Below are positions 25,801-37,890 of a DNA stretch of 64,000 nt, in pieces. This stretch comes from Maylandia zebra (lineage: Eukaryota > Chordata > Actinopteri > Cichliformes > Cichlidae). Numbering within the stretch: the stretch's first letter is position 1; each line of letters opens with the position of its first letter. The stretch is taken from assembly GCF_041146795.1 (NCBI RefSeq), contig NC_135179.1, forward strand, positions 14,396,547 to 14,460,546. The letters run 5' to 3'. Below the pieces are notes generated by a model. It did not search any database and was not told the DNA's origin. It saw only the letters and a program-made list of their open reading frames with translations. A program made the position numbers and the translations under genes.

Positions 25801-26831
25801 CTTAAAAACATGTCAGTAACTTCATGCTTCAGTGCCACTCTCCACTACACTCTCCCTCAAGCTTCTGAACTAGCTTGGTGTTCACCTTCCCGGTTCCAGC
25901 GGCTAAAGAGCACAAATCAAAGTTAACATGCAAGTGCAATGATCAGATCATTTTTTCACAAACACAAAAACCACTAACAAAGTGTCTTTTTCCCCATTGA
26001 CGGAGAATATATAATCTTATATAATCTTCTTACACTTTTTCACCATTTAGAAGATGACATGTCAGAAGGTTGTTAGTGAGAGAGCATAATTAACCTCCTA
26101 AGCAACAATCACGAGTGGAGGCAGGTTATTTGGATCTCTGATTATGAAAGGCAGTAGGCCCTCAACTGATAAGGAAATTGCGAGCTTGGTTTAAGAGGGA
26201 AAACTAATCTGTGAAAGGGGGATTGGCATGGAAAGATTGTATTTTATGAGTAATATTCTGTGTAGGAAAATACAAACATGCTCTTGACTGGTTTCAAAAA
26301 TAAATAAAAAATTTTTTAAAAACTTACTTTTGGACCCCCAAATGGTCCAAGCCCCTAAACACATACCCAGTTTGCCTCATGGATGATGCAGCTCAGCTTT
26401 TTATAGTTAATAGATAAAAAAGCTTTTGACTTTCAGGGCAGTATGAGCATTTACATCATAAGCAGGAAAGTTAATTTCTGTACATACACCATGCATTCAT
26501 ATTCAGAACGCAAACATTTGAGAATCTAATCCATTTCATTCCAGTAGGTATAGGCTCTTCAGTGTTTGGAGGGTATGTTAACAAACAATCTACTAAAACA
26601 CATGCAGAGTGTGAATCGTGAAATATGCATGCTTCAATAATTGTTTACTGCATGTCATATCTCTATTGTAATATTAAAAATATGTTATGAAATATTGCAG
26701 AGTTAAACTCCACCACCAAAGACTCTTTGTAGTCTTTGTGTTTCCATTTGAAAATCTACATAGTAGTCATGCAGTCACTAGAATAGCATCCAAATATCAA
26801 AAACAGCCGCTATTGACCCTGTTAAGTACTG

Positions 26832-27160
26832 TAAATGGTAAATGGCCTGTATTTATATAGCGCTTTACTAGTCCCTAAGGACCCCAAAGCGCTTTACATA
26901 TCCAGTCATCCACCCATTCACACACACATTCACACACTGGTGATGGCAAGCTACATTGTAGCCACAGCCACCCTGGGGCGCACTGACAGAGGCGAGGCTG
27001 CCGGACACTGGTGCCACCGGGCCCTCTGACCACCACCAGTAGGCAACGGGTGAAGTGTCTTGCCCAAGGACACAACGACCGAGACTGTCCAAGCCGGGGC
27101 TCGAACCGGCAACCTTCCGATTACAAGGTGAACTCCTAACTCTTGAGCCACGATCGCCCC
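26832..27160 (-). mobile_element. tRNA-derived SINE
   Basis: On the minus strand the tRNA-like head begins near 27160, with an A-box TGGCTCAAGAG and a B-box GGTTCGAGCCCC. A long body follows. The element ends in an L2-like tail (AAAGCGCTATATAAATACAG) and two CCATTTA units at 26832. No clear target-site duplication is visible. The frames 26835-27282 on both strands are shadows of this repeat. Confidence 0.8.
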
Positions 27161-30100
27161 ATGTAGTCTTTCTTTACATGCGAAGAAGCAGAATAAGGTC
27201 ATCTACAAAAACAGGAAAAACTACAAATGGCACAACAAAATCTAGATTTTCTAGTGGAGCTGCTACGGTAGCTCCAGCTTAGTATGGAAGTACTCTGTGT
27301 TTGGGATGGACGATCAAGGGGCAATAATTAATTCAAAAAAGGCAAAATGCAATATGCTTTCAGTCCAAGGTAGGAAACAGATCCAATTTAGGAAAGCACT
27401 TAAAATAATGACATTTGGATCTTTTTATAGAATTCAAGCTGAGTAAGTTTCAGTCCATATTAACAACATCCAAAGTATTATTTACCATTTTGTTTGAGGC
27501 CACTGACACTGCTATTGTGAAATTCAAAATGTTCCATAGGCTTATAGTAACATTAGTAGGCTACTCAGCAACTATCTTAACACTTCAGTCTGTTTCCTAT
27601 CACTTTACCATATATGCTGAAATGTTCGTGTTTAAGTAGCTACTTTTTTTTTTATGTAGTAGCAAATTGGGTATCCAGAATTGTATTAATCCTTTTTTTT
27701 ACCAATATTAGTCCTGTTGGTAGCGATTATTACATTTATGGCATCGTGACATTCCTAATATGATCCCAGACATCCAGAAATTACGCAGCATCTCTCAAAA
27801 ACAGTACAAGCAACAATGCACCTCAGTGATGGCATCACTTTGGATTTAATGTGTAGCTTTTGGCAACACTATGATTCTGCAGTTTTGCGTTTGATTGTCT
27901 CAATTAAAAATCTTAATGCTTTCAAATACAGCAGTGGGCTAGAACTTGCTTATTTCCTGGCTGCTGCATTAGCTAAACTGCAATTCAAATACATTATGTG
28001 GAATTGGCTAAGCTTTCAAAGAGGCTTGTAAGACGCCAGTGTTGCAGGACCAAAGTAAAAAAAAAAAAAATAAAGAATACACCCATGAGAGTATGGGGAG
28101 GGGGGAAAGGATTTGGCTGTACATAAGAGCAACCACTGAGGATGTTTTCCTTTCTCCATACTGTGTATATCCTATCAGTGGTGGCAGACAAGAGTGCATG
28201 GCACCCACATGTACAAACAGCGAGTCAGAGAGCGCAGCGACTTTTAAGCACACTGAGCAAACAGGTCTTATCAGCGAGGAGAATCAGACACCTGCTGCTG
28301 TCTGCTGCAGTCCACATCCACTCTCCCAAAACTATCCTTGACAAGCAGAAGGAAAAAAACGACACACTCAGAGACACAGCACAACAGCACAGGGAGAAAG
28401 CAGGTGCAGAAGATTTGCAAAATGCACCAATTAAACTAAACACAGCAGATTTTTAAATGTGTGTTCTTTGAGAAAAAACTATTACCAGGCAGCAGCAGTT
28501 GTTAACATAGCACAACAGTTGCTCAAAGAATAATTAAAGTACAACTGTTCCCTCATCATTGTAATGCCTCTCAAGTGCTCAGCCCTCGGTTTGCAAAGTG
28601 CACTACATCACAGCGCAATCTTTGTTTTCAGCATCAAAGCCTTAATGCAATCTGAGGATTGAGTTGTAAGATGTCTAAAGATCTGTGTCACATGCGCTGA
28701 GGTGCAAAAAAACTTTTGTTGTTGTTGTGTATTGTGTTGGGGGGGTTTTTGTTTGTTTTTTTAACATGCAAATTTCAACTTCAAACTGTGACGAAATAAA
28801 CTGAACTGGATAATTAGCTGTAGTTGATTTTTTTTTTTTCAAACAAAACTCGCATAAAGAAAATCAAAACCTAGACTTATCCGATAAAAGATTAATTGCA
28901 GTCATGCTCAAAGAGACCTGTGGTATAGTTGGTACATTTTCAGCCTCTTGCAACTGGCACAGTGCAATTTCACACCCGTTACCCCCTCTCCACAATGCAC
29001 AGCAAAAAAAATCACATGACAGTACAATCCTCTCAAACCAACCTACGGGAAGTTTTAGGGAGCCGTTAGTACTCTGGCCATTATGGGAATTGTCAGAAGA
29101 GCTCACAAGAGCTATTCCAGCAGCATCTAAATTACTGTGTTAAATGGAGAATTAGGCTCTGAGAATATGATTAACCAATTGTAATTGCTTTGCTTCTGTG
29201 ACTTCAAAACAGGCAGTCGATGCATGATTATGATTTTCCTTTTGCTGTTGTTGTGCTTCTAGCTGTTCCTCTTTACAGAGTAATCATATCAACAACGGGA
29301 CATGGATATAGTTCAAGTAAGTGCTCGCTTTCTTAATAAACAAAACATGCGACCTCTGTCCAAAGAAAAGCAAATGCCAAATAAGCGGGCACATGCCAGT
29401 AAGAGCAGCTGTGCTTTCAAAGACTATCATCTTTTCCTGCTCTGGGGCACTTGCTCCCCAGTTTGCATCTCAACTCTCCAGCATGGTATAACACAGCGGA
29501 GACACACAAATAAGTCCCTACACAAGCATGTTGCACAGCAAATCAGCCATATACAACGGTGCTCAGTACAAGCACAAATCATGTTCCTAATCACAGTACA
29601 GTGACTCCAGCAGTCACCAGGGAATATCTGTTGAGGCAAATGAGACTCCTGTTTTCCAGTACAAACACAGGCGCACAGGCACATCAACACCGAGCGCTAC
29701 CATGAAGCACAAGCTGTGTCTGTGTGTGTATGTATGTATATATCATAAATATTAAAACGGTGATTTTGCATTTTCTTGGCATTTTCCCCTTCAGCGATGA
29801 ATCAAAAGGCCTGATAGGAGCTGCCATGTACACTCTGATGCTGCCTGTGATGCATTTGCCTTGAGAGGCCAGCTTTCATATCTCAACACACACAGTCCAC
29901 AAAGACAACAGGAAAGTAAGTTCAACCACCACCACAACTCCCCCATCAGAGCTGAAGGTTGGCAGATGAGGGGAGAGATAGGGAAAGGCAAACGGGGAGG
30001 GTGGTGCTGCAGGTGGGACTGAAGGAGCTGGGAAAAACAAAATCAGAATATCTGAAACTCCACATTATCTGATTCAAAGCAAGCCGAATTAAATGTTCGG

Positions 30101-31119
30101 CTAAATGTAGCGTTTAAAATGCAAACCCTGGGATCTGGAAGGGTGCAGGTCATGGCCTGCACATCATTAACAAAGGTCTTTTCTCCGCAGGAAGGCTCCA
30201 CACTAAGTTTCCTTGCCTGTTGTGACAATGCCCAAGGGGGTAGAGCAGATGTCCGTTGCCAGCAGCACATCTGCATACAGCCTCTTATCCCCACCCCTTC
30301 ACTGGCCAGACAATGGAGCCGCCCTCCTCCTCCACTTGAAGCTTTCTTTCACTAGAGCCTCCAAATGCAGTTTAAAAAAAAAAAAGAAAAGAAAAGGGAG
30401 TGAGAGTTATGAGAATCAGTGCCTACTCTGTGCTTCTCAAAATTAAAAAATAGAAGGACCATCCTCTGTGTGAAAATGTGCAGATGCTCATATAGATATC
30501 TGATTGAGTGATTAACTTATTTGGCACTCACTAATTAGTATGCTACAGCTGATTAGAGATGTCCAAACTGATGCCAGGAAGAACTGCAAAATAGGCCTGC
30601 ACCAGTACTAAACTTTTAATCAAACTCCTTCCGTGCATGTTCTTCCTGGTTTCGGATGAAAAATGAAAAAAAAAAAAAAAATCTATCAATGCAATTTTTT
30701 AAATTTTATTTAAAGCACTCATAGCTGATCTTGATTGGACGTTTAATGAATGTTCACCGTTACCTTTTAATTGCCCAGCCTCATTAGGAACTTAATAAAG
30801 CCAATTTCCACATCACTATGAAGTGGAGTATCGGCTAATGTCTACTCCCACCCTCCCTTGTCTCTCCTTGCTGATGGCGCAGGGACACATGGACAGCGAT
30901 GCGAGTATAGCTTTCAAAACTATACCCCGGTGGAGCACACACCGACATATTTTACACCACCTTTGCAATAATCTTGAATCCTACCTCGACTGGATGTTTA
31001 CTGAGAGTTCAAACGTCGGCTTTGGGGGCTCCAGAAATAGCATCGCAGGCTACGCATTTCAAATTCGCTTGTTATCTCGGATTTAGATAATGATCCACCT
31101 TTAGATGACATAAAAACTT
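27161..31119. other. Non-coding stretch, no gene seen
   Basis: AT-rich sequence with homopolymer runs (for example poly-A near 28059, 30372 and 30669) and a TG/TA-rich run near 29720-29745. No exon is supported on either strand. Confidence 0.5.
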
Positions 31120-31440
31120 AATCCTGAACGCAACGGGACAATCTCCGGCGCAGGGAAACGGTGCCTGGTGTCGGTTTTTACGGGGGGAAGTAGCCTCGGC
31201 TCTCGGTGTGCCTGGTTATCCTGCTGTTTACTTATACGGTTCATAAACACTCCTATTCTTTTCCTCCTGCCAGAATTGAGAGGTGTGTATCAGTTTGCTT
31301 TTCCTTTTTTTCCCCTCTAGCTTTTTGAGTGAGGCGGAGCCTTTGCCCACTTCTCCCTCACACACACACACACACTCAACACTCTACACGCGGGCCCGCG
31401 CGCGCACAGCACAGATGAGAGGCTCTCCTTCCAGTTGATA
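31120..31440. promoter_or_regulatory. CpG-rich patch, candidate promoter
   Basis: Within AT-rich DNA, 31120-31215 (ACGCAACGG, CTCCGGCGCAGG, several TCGG) and 31385-31410 (ACGCGGGCCCGCGCGCGC) are dense in CpG. A CT/CA-rich stretch links them. No coding frame of note is present. A minus-strand 5' non-coding exon of ctbp2 is the simplest explanation, because that gene's first coding exon lies 24 kb downstream on the minus strand. This is inference from composition and synteny only. Confidence 0.35.
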
Positions 31441-31548
31441 TAGATGGGACAGTAGGAATTTTCGAGAAAGGCGATTCAGACTCGACTATTATTCAGTACA
31501 TTTTCCTTCGTAATGTTAAGCCTCGGTTACTACAGTTAAATATGTTTT

Positions 31549-31573
31549 GGGGGGGGGGGGGGGGGGGGGGGGG
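31549..31573 (+). repeat. Run of 25 G
   Basis: An unbroken G25 tract, about 100 bp to the right of the CpG-rich patch. It is able to form G-quadruplexes, and its length may be inexact because such runs are error-prone in sequencing. Confidence 0.85.
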
Positions 31574-31949
31574 TTGTATTCATTGTCTTTTTCTTTGTTG
31601 TTTGTATGGTTTGTCTGAAAACTCTTGTCTTCTTACCACCAGCTCCTTTCAAACTTATTTATTGAACGTCTGAATTGAGATGCAGCAATGATTCCTTGTA
31701 ATATCTTCTCCGACCAGTACAGAGACAATATATACAAATCTATACAGTGTCTCTAATACTAATTTAAGTACAGCTTATTAGTGTGCACAGGGTTTTAGTC
31801 TGAGCAGATAGACAGGATAAGCAAGTGTTATGTTCAACTCACATTGCTATTTTGTTACCCTAAAAATAAATAAATAAAATGAACAGACATTAATGCCTCA
31901 CCTTTACAGCCTACACAAACAAAATGAAGCATAAGCAATCTATCATGAC

Positions 31950-31952
<3 letters not shown>

Positions 31953-32032
<80 letters not shown>

Positions 32033-32034
32033 AT
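31953..32034. repeat. (TA)n tract, left side of the LINE insertion
   Basis: About 37 TA units followed by a slightly irregular TATAATATAAT end. A shorter TA tract (35055-35071) lies at the other end of the R4-type LINE, so the element probably sits inside one original (TA)n array. Confidence 0.9.
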
Positions 32035-35000
32035 AATCTCTAGCTGCTCTCACAGCTAGAGATTGACGAGGTACAACACAAATGCTACGGCAAGGAGGAG
32101 TCAGGACGCCAGGTCAGGGGGGAGATATCATCACCCCCACCCGAGATTGGGTATATAGCCCCAAGTGTGATAGGAGAAGGATCGTTGAGTGCGAGAGGAA
32201 CTGACCTGAAAAATAGGATCATGGCCAAGCTTGAAACCTGGATCCCCTGTAGCCGGTTACCAAGATTACGTGAAGTACCCTCAGAAGGTCTGCTAGATGA
32301 TGTTAATGCAGCACTACGGGCAATACCTACAACCACGATTACCGACACTAACAAGCTGATCTACAATACGGCAGCAGTGATCAGTGAGATGCTTGGCTAC
32401 AAGTTGAACAGCCACAAGGGGCAGTACCCTCCATGGAGGAGGCTAGAGGGCAAGATCAAAGTAGCACGGAGAGAGGTTAGCCAACTAACGGAGTTGCAGA
32501 AAGGTGCGACGAATAAGGTGCCTAAGAAATACAGCAAGCTGTCCATACCTGAGGCCTTGGAAACTGCCAAGCAAAGACTCACAGCCTTGGCCAGCCGCTT
32601 GAGGAGGTACACCAGAGAGATAGAAGGCAGGAGAATAAACCAGCTGTTCTCCACAGAACCAGCAAAGGTGTACTCTCAGTGGCAAGGGAACAATAAGAGA
32701 ACAGCACCACCAAGGCTGGAGACGGAGCAATACTGGAAGAGCATATGGGAGAAGGATGCAACCCATAACGGCAATGCTCAGTGGCTAGAGGATCTGAGGG
32801 CAGACCACAGCGACCTCCCTGAACAGGGTCCAGTAACCATCACAGTGGCAGATATCCAAGAAAGGGTCTCCAGTATGAAGAGTTGGACAGCACCAGGGCC
32901 CGACATGGTTCACGCCTACTGGCTGAAGAGGCTGGCTGCACTCCACGAGCGTCTGGCAGCACAAATGAACCAGCTGCTAGTTAACGAGAGACACCCGGAA
33001 TGGCTAACTGAAGGCCGGACGGTCCTGATCCCCAAGGACCCCAAGAAGGGACCGGTCCCCTCCAACTACCGACCAATAACCTGCCTCAGTACTACATGGA
33101 AGCTCCTGTCAGGCATCATATCGGCTAAGATGAACAGGCACATGGGTCAATACATGAGCGGGACACAGAAAGGAATTGGCAAGAATACCAGAGGCGCAAA
33201 ACACCAGCTACTGGTAGACAGAACAATCAGCCGAGACTGCAAGACCAGACTGACCAACCTGTGCACTGCCTGGATTGATTACAAGAAGGCCTATGACTCA
33301 ATGCCCCACAGCTGGATACTGGAATGCCTAGAATTGTACAAGATCAATGGGACCCTAAGAGCCTTCATCAGGAACTCAATGGGGATGTGGCGTACAACAC
33401 TAGAGGCCAACTCCAAGCCCATAGCACAAGTCACCATCAAGTGCGGGATCTACCAAGGAGATGCTCTGTCCCCACTGCTGTTCTGCATAGGCCTGAACCC
33501 CCTCAGTGAGATCATTAACAAGACTGGCTACGGATACCGACTACGGAACGGAGCAGTTGTCAGCCACCTCCTGTACATGGATGACATCAAGCTGTATGCC
33601 AAGAGTGAACGAGACATCGATTCACTGATCCACACTACCAGGCTATACAGCAATGACATTGGAATGTCGTTCGGACTGGAGAAGTGTAGTCGGATGGTAA
33701 CAAAGAGAGGGAAGGTAGTCAGAACTGAGGGGATTGAACTACCAGAAGGCAACATTGCAGACATAGAGGACAGTTACAAGTACTTGGGGATCCCACAGGC
33801 GAATGGGAACCATGAAGAGGCCGCTAGAAAAGCTGCAACCACCAAGTACCTGCAGAGGGTCAGGCAAGTCCTGAGGAGTCAGCTGAATGGTAAGAACAAG
33901 ATCCGGGCCATCAACACGTACGCCCTGCCCGTGATCAGGTACCCTGCTGGGGTAATAGGCTGGCCAAAGGAGGAGATAGAAGCCACTGACATAAAGACAA
34001 GAAAGCTCCTTACCATGCATGGAGGGTTTCACCCCAAATCCAGCACCCTGAGGCTGTACGCTAAGCGGAAGGAAGGGGGCCGGGGACTGGTGAGTGTCAG
34101 CACCACAGTCCAGGATGAGACAACGAACATCCAAGAATACATTAGGAAGATGGCCCCAACTGACCGAGTGCTCAGTGAATACCTCAGGCAGCAGAAACCC
34201 AAGAAAGAGGAGGGAGACGAGGAACCATCATGGAAGGACAGGCCCCTGCACGGTATGTACCACCGGCAGATAGAGGAGGTGGCTGATATCCAGAAATCCT
34301 ACCAGTGGCTGGACAAAGCTGGACTGAAAGACAGCACAGAGGCACTAATCATGGCAGCACAAGAACAAGCTCTGAGCACAAGATCCATAGAGGCTGGGGT
34401 CTATCACACCAGGCAAGACCCCAGGTGCAGGCTGTGTAAAGATGCCCCAGAGACAATCCAGCACATAACAGCAGGGTGCAAGATGCTAGCAGGCAAGGCA
34501 TACATGGAACGCCATAACCAAGTGGCCGGCATAGTGTACAGGAACATCTGTGCCGAGTATAACCTGGAAGTCCCGAGGTCAAAATGGGAGATGCCCCCAA
34601 GGGTGGTGGAGAATGACCGAGCTAAGATCCTGTGGGACTTCCAGATACAGACGGACAAAATGGTGGTGGCTAACCAACCGGACATAGTGGTGGTAGACAA
34701 ACAGAAGAAGATGGCCGTAGTGATCGATGTAGCGGTTCCGAATGACAGCAATATCAGGAAGAAGGAACACGAGAAGCTGGAGAAATACCAAGGGCTCAGA
34801 GAAGAGCTCGAGAGGATGTGGAGGGTGAAGGTAACGGTGGTCCCCGTGGTAATCGGAGCACTAGGTGCGGTGACTCCCAAGCTAGGCGAGTGGCTCCAGC
34901 AGATCCCAGGAACAACATCGGAGATCTCTGTCCAGAAGAGCGCAGTCCTGGGAACAGCTAAGATACTGCGCAGGACCCTCAAGCTCCCAGGCCTCTGGTA

Positions 35001-35054
35001 GAGGACCCGAGCTTGAAGGATAAACCGCCCGCAGGGGCGTGCTGGGTGTTTTTT
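32035..35054 (+). mobile_element. R4-clade LINE (Dong/Rex6 type) inserted in a (TA)n repeat
   Basis: A 3.0-kb element with one long frame, a short 3' UTR (35002-35047, GC-rich with CCGCCCGCAGGGGCG) and a T run leading into TA repeats. The encoded protein has a reverse transcriptase and a C-terminal restriction-enzyme-like endonuclease, which defines the R2/R4-like LINE groups. The single central RT frame without an apurinic endonuclease points to R4 (Dong/Rex6). The frame is open right up to the 5' junction without an ATG, so the copy is probably slightly 5'-truncated. At the junction a 12-bp inverted repeat is present (32035-32046 with 32053-32064). Confidence 0.88.
32044..35001 (+). CDS. 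LINE reverse transcriptase with restriction-like endonuclease
   Basis: The frame is open from 32044 to the TAG at 34999-35001, about 985 codons without a stop. Counting from the GTG at 32167 (944 residues), NYRPITCLS is at 300-308 and the catalytic block DYKKAYDSMPH at 371-381. YQGDALSPLLF is at 429-439 and YMDD at 470-473. A CCHC zinc-knuckle-like motif (C754, C757, H766, C771) and the PD-(D/E)xK nuclease (P838-D839, then D854) follow. The protein would nick chromosomal DNA and copy its own RNA at the nick. No ATG lies at the beginning of the open frame, so the true start is lost or lies upstream in missing sequence. The antisense frame 34404-35096 is a shadow. Confidence 0.88.
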   Translation: MLSQLEIDEVQHKCYGKEESGRQVRGEISSPPPEIGYIAPSVIGEGSLSARGTDLKNRIMAKLETWIPCSRLPRLREVPSEGLLDDVNAALRAIPTTTITDTNKLIYNTAAVISEMLGYKLNSHKGQYPPWRRLEGKIKVARREVSQLTELQKGATNKVPKKYSKLSIPEALETAKQRLTALASRLRRYTREIEGRRINQLFSTEPAKVYSQWQGNNKRTAPPRLETEQYWKSIWEKDATHNGNAQWLEDLRADHSDLPEQGPVTITVADIQERVSSMKSWTAPGPDMVHAYWLKRLAALHERLAAQMNQLLVNERHPEWLTEGRTVLIPKDPKKGPVPSNYRPITCLSTTWKLLSGIISAKMNRHMGQYMSGTQKGIGKNTRGAKHQLLVDRTISRDCKTRLTNLCTAWIDYKKAYDSMPHSWILECLELYKINGTLRAFIRNSMGMWRTTLEANSKPIAQVTIKCGIYQGDALSPLLFCIGLNPLSEIINKTGYGYRLRNGAVVSHLLYMDDIKLYAKSERDIDSLIHTTRLYSNDIGMSFGLEKCSRMVTKRGKVVRTEGIELPEGNIADIEDSYKYLGIPQANGNHEEAARKAATTKYLQRVRQVLRSQLNGKNKIRAINTYALPVIRYPAGVIGWPKEEIEATDIKTRKLLTMHGGFHPKSSTLRLYAKRKEGGRGLVSVSTTVQDETTNIQEYIRKMAPTDRVLSEYLRQQKPKKEEGDEEPSWKDRPLHGMYHRQIEEVADIQKSYQWLDKAGLKDSTEALIMAAQEQALSTRSIEAGVYHTRQDPRCRLCKDAPETIQHITAGCKMLAGKAYMERHNQVAGIVYRNICAEYNLEVPRSKWEMPPRVVENDRAKILWDFQIQTDKMVVANQPDIVVVDKQKKMAVVIDVAVPNDSNIRKKEHEKLEKYQGLREELERMWRVKVTVVPVVIGALGAVTPKLGEWLQQIPGTTSEISVQKSAVLGTAKILRRTLKLPGLW

Positions 35055-35071
35055 TATATATATATATATAA
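35055..35071. repeat. (TA)n tract, right side of the LINE insertion
   Basis: About eight TA units directly after the T run at the element's 3' end. It is taken as the right remainder of the target microsatellite. Confidence 0.85.
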
Positions 35072-35636
35072 TGCTCAAAATAACATAATACAACATGCCT
35101 GGATAATGCTAACAGTGTTAGTCACATAACAACTAACTGACAAGACTAACAGCCTGTTAGTATATATAATTTTTAAAGTAATAGTATATACTATTAGTAT
35201 ATTCTAAGATGGTCACACACTGCACAGATATTTAATCAAAAACAGAATTATATTCTACAAAAAATATATATAATATGGCCCAAATTTCTAAATTGTTATG
35301 CTAGTAATTTGCCAAAATTCAACTAGCAGACCTAACATTAGCTTACCCAGATGGTGCTTTTATATGGTGTAATGTAAAATGTGCTTCATGGCTAGCACTT
35401 GAGTACTGCTTAACTGGGGGGTTTTAACTAAGTAAAAAAAGAAAATAATAACATACATATACTATTATTAGCCAAATACCACCAATTAAAGTAATACATG
35501 GAATTTTAACTCAGATGCTTATGTGCAGGTTTAAACTGTCACCTGTGTTATACTGCATAAGCCCATGCACTCTAAAATCAGTGTCCTCAGTCATGGTGGT
35601 GCAGATACTTTAAGCTACTATTAACTAAATAATTAA

Positions 35637-35705
35637 AGCACCTTGAGGCGACTTTTGTTGTGATTTGGCGCTATATAAATAAAATTGAATTGAATTGAAT
35701 TATTG
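35637..35705 (+). mobile_element. 3' tail of an L2-like retroelement
   Basis: GCACCTTGAGGCGACTTTTG, then GATTTGGCGCTATATAAATA and a (TTGAA)n end. This is a very common short 3'-end copy in percomorph genomes. The coding part is absent. Confidence 0.7.
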
Positions 35706-37469
35706 TTGCTGAAACAACTGATGGGTTATATTTTACTTATAGTTGTAAAAGTATGTCAGTAGGATTCAGCTGAGGAAGCACAGTGACCTTTTTGGATGGT
35801 TCTGGAACCCCAGGGCATGTCCATAACCCTAATGCTGAGTGTACTTCAATTATGCTAATCATGCTAGCCAAGCTTTCTAATAATAACAGCCTACTTGAAT
35901 TTAAAAGTATTCTCATATAAAAACAAATTTTAAAAAAGTTAGCAAACCCGAGCTAACACTTGTCAAAATACTATCTGATGCCTAAATTCTAAAACTAACA
36001 TAATACAACATGTTATGTTATGTCAGTAGTTTGCCAGATAATGTTAACTCCCATAACTAGCATTAGCCATAACCTATGGTGCTTTTCCATGTTATATAAA
36101 ATATGGCTGACAGCTAAGACTTTGAATTTAATTAATTAATTTGAATTAAATAAAAAGAATATATAAATTAGACCTATTAACATACAATAAGATTAGCCAA
36201 ATGCCCAAATACCATCCATGAAATTGATAAATGTATTCTAGCTCAACTGCTTAATGCGCAGGTCAGAAGTATCACCCGTATTATATTACATAACCCCTTT
36301 TACACTATTTAAACACATTTAGCTGTAGGCATTAGCATAATACTGATTGATCACTTGAGATAAGCTTCACCATTCTCTTTGTTCGTGAAGTGCAGTTTAA
36401 AACCAATCTTATTTAAACAACATTTTGATTAACTGTCAGGTTAACCACATTTCATATTAAGCTGCCTCCTTTTGTTTTTATCTGAAATCCATAAACATAT
36501 TAGCTTACACATAGTTGATATCAGCTCTGGGCCAACAATTAAGTAAAGAAACTTGTAATTTAGTGTTATATGATGTGATAGATAGATGAAATGCAAAGAT
36601 TTTTGTTCTTCGTGCCACAGGTGCAGATAGCAGCAACTGCAGCTGTTCTTTCATGTCAAAACATGCAGCGTATATTCCTTTTTAGTTCCAGTCCCTGCAG
36701 TACAATTATTTTAGACCCTCGATTCACTCACACATTAGTGCCAGCCATATAACACGGCACAGATGGCGGAGAGCATGGTTGGATTTCCCAGTCACTTCAG
36801 TCTCTGCATAGTTTTCCAGCACGTCCAGTAGAGCTTTCCACAAAGACAAAGAAAACCACCTCAAGCAGCAGACGAATCATTTCCATACTTTCTGTTTGTA
36901 TCTGCTGTACCATGTATCCTGCATGTGTGGTCCCAGGCCTGGGGGGTTTTGGCCCTGTCCTGAGACCATCCTTCCCTGTGGTCATCTTGTCTCCGGCACA
37001 ATGTAACTACTGGGCAGAAACCCAAACACTCCAAAGACCATCACTAGCCAACAAGGGACACCAATAGAAGCATATGTTCACAGCGCAAAAAGAGGGGAAG
37101 GGAGGATAAAGAAACAGAGAGTATTTGTTAGCCACAAATATATTTAGAAGCTAATGACATATTACATCATTTAATGATATCAAATGACATGCGTAATGAA
37201 GTATGTAAGACCCATACATTAATGTGCTTTTATTAGACATATGTGGCAGCATCATCTGTTATCTCTGTGTCATTTTGAAGGCAAAGGGTGATTAAAATCA
37301 GCTTTTTTGTGACAAATTAAATCCTGCAAAATGCAATGTTTGCTAATCATGAGCTGATCCTCTTTTGTGTTTACTGCAGTTTACATAGTTAAAGCCCTTG
37401 CTGTAAAAACAAATATGCAAAGGCTTTATTTGCCAAAGCACATCTGAAAGTAAAAACAACCATTAGGAA

Positions 37470-37670
37470 CTGTGCAACTGTGTGGTTCGATCCACGGCTC
37501 CTCCAGTCTGCATATCAAAGTGTCCTTGGGCAACATACTGAAGCCTCTGATGCATTTGTCTGTATGTGAATGCATTATAGGTAAAAAAGTGTGTAAAGGA
37601 TATATAAAATGCGTTGTGAATGAGTGGATGCGGCTCATAGAGTACAAATGCACTATTTATATATTGATAA
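37470..37670 (+). mobile_element. Old tRNA-derived SINE copy
   Basis: B-box-like GGTTCGATCC at 37484-37493, then the body TCCAGTCTGCAT and AAGTGTCCTTGGGCAA. It is the same family as 9505-9650 but in the other orientation. The 3' part keeps a weak relation to the AGCGCTATATAAATGCA-type end. Limits are approximate. Confidence 0.65.
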
Positions 37671-37804
37671 TAATTGAATATGTCTAATTGTAGAAAAATT
37701 GATCAGTGCTATCTTCCACATTATTGAAATATTCACCACATTTGGTTTGATACAATATTATGATTTGCCTTTGTTTATACAGTAGTTGTTAGAGGATGTC
37801 AGTC

Positions 37805-37805
<1 letters not shown>

Positions 37806-37886
<81 letters not shown>
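37806..37886. repeat. (CA)n microsatellite with one interruption
   Basis: CA array broken by a CTCA near 37858. Confidence 0.97.

Positions 37887-37890
<4 letters not shown>

Noticed and set aside
26835..27282. Overlapping frames on both strands, up to 83 residues
   Set aside because: They coincide with the tRNA-derived SINE at 26832-27160.
34404..35096. 230-residue minus-strand frame
   Set aside because: It lies antisense over the LINE reverse transcriptase frame and has no family motif.
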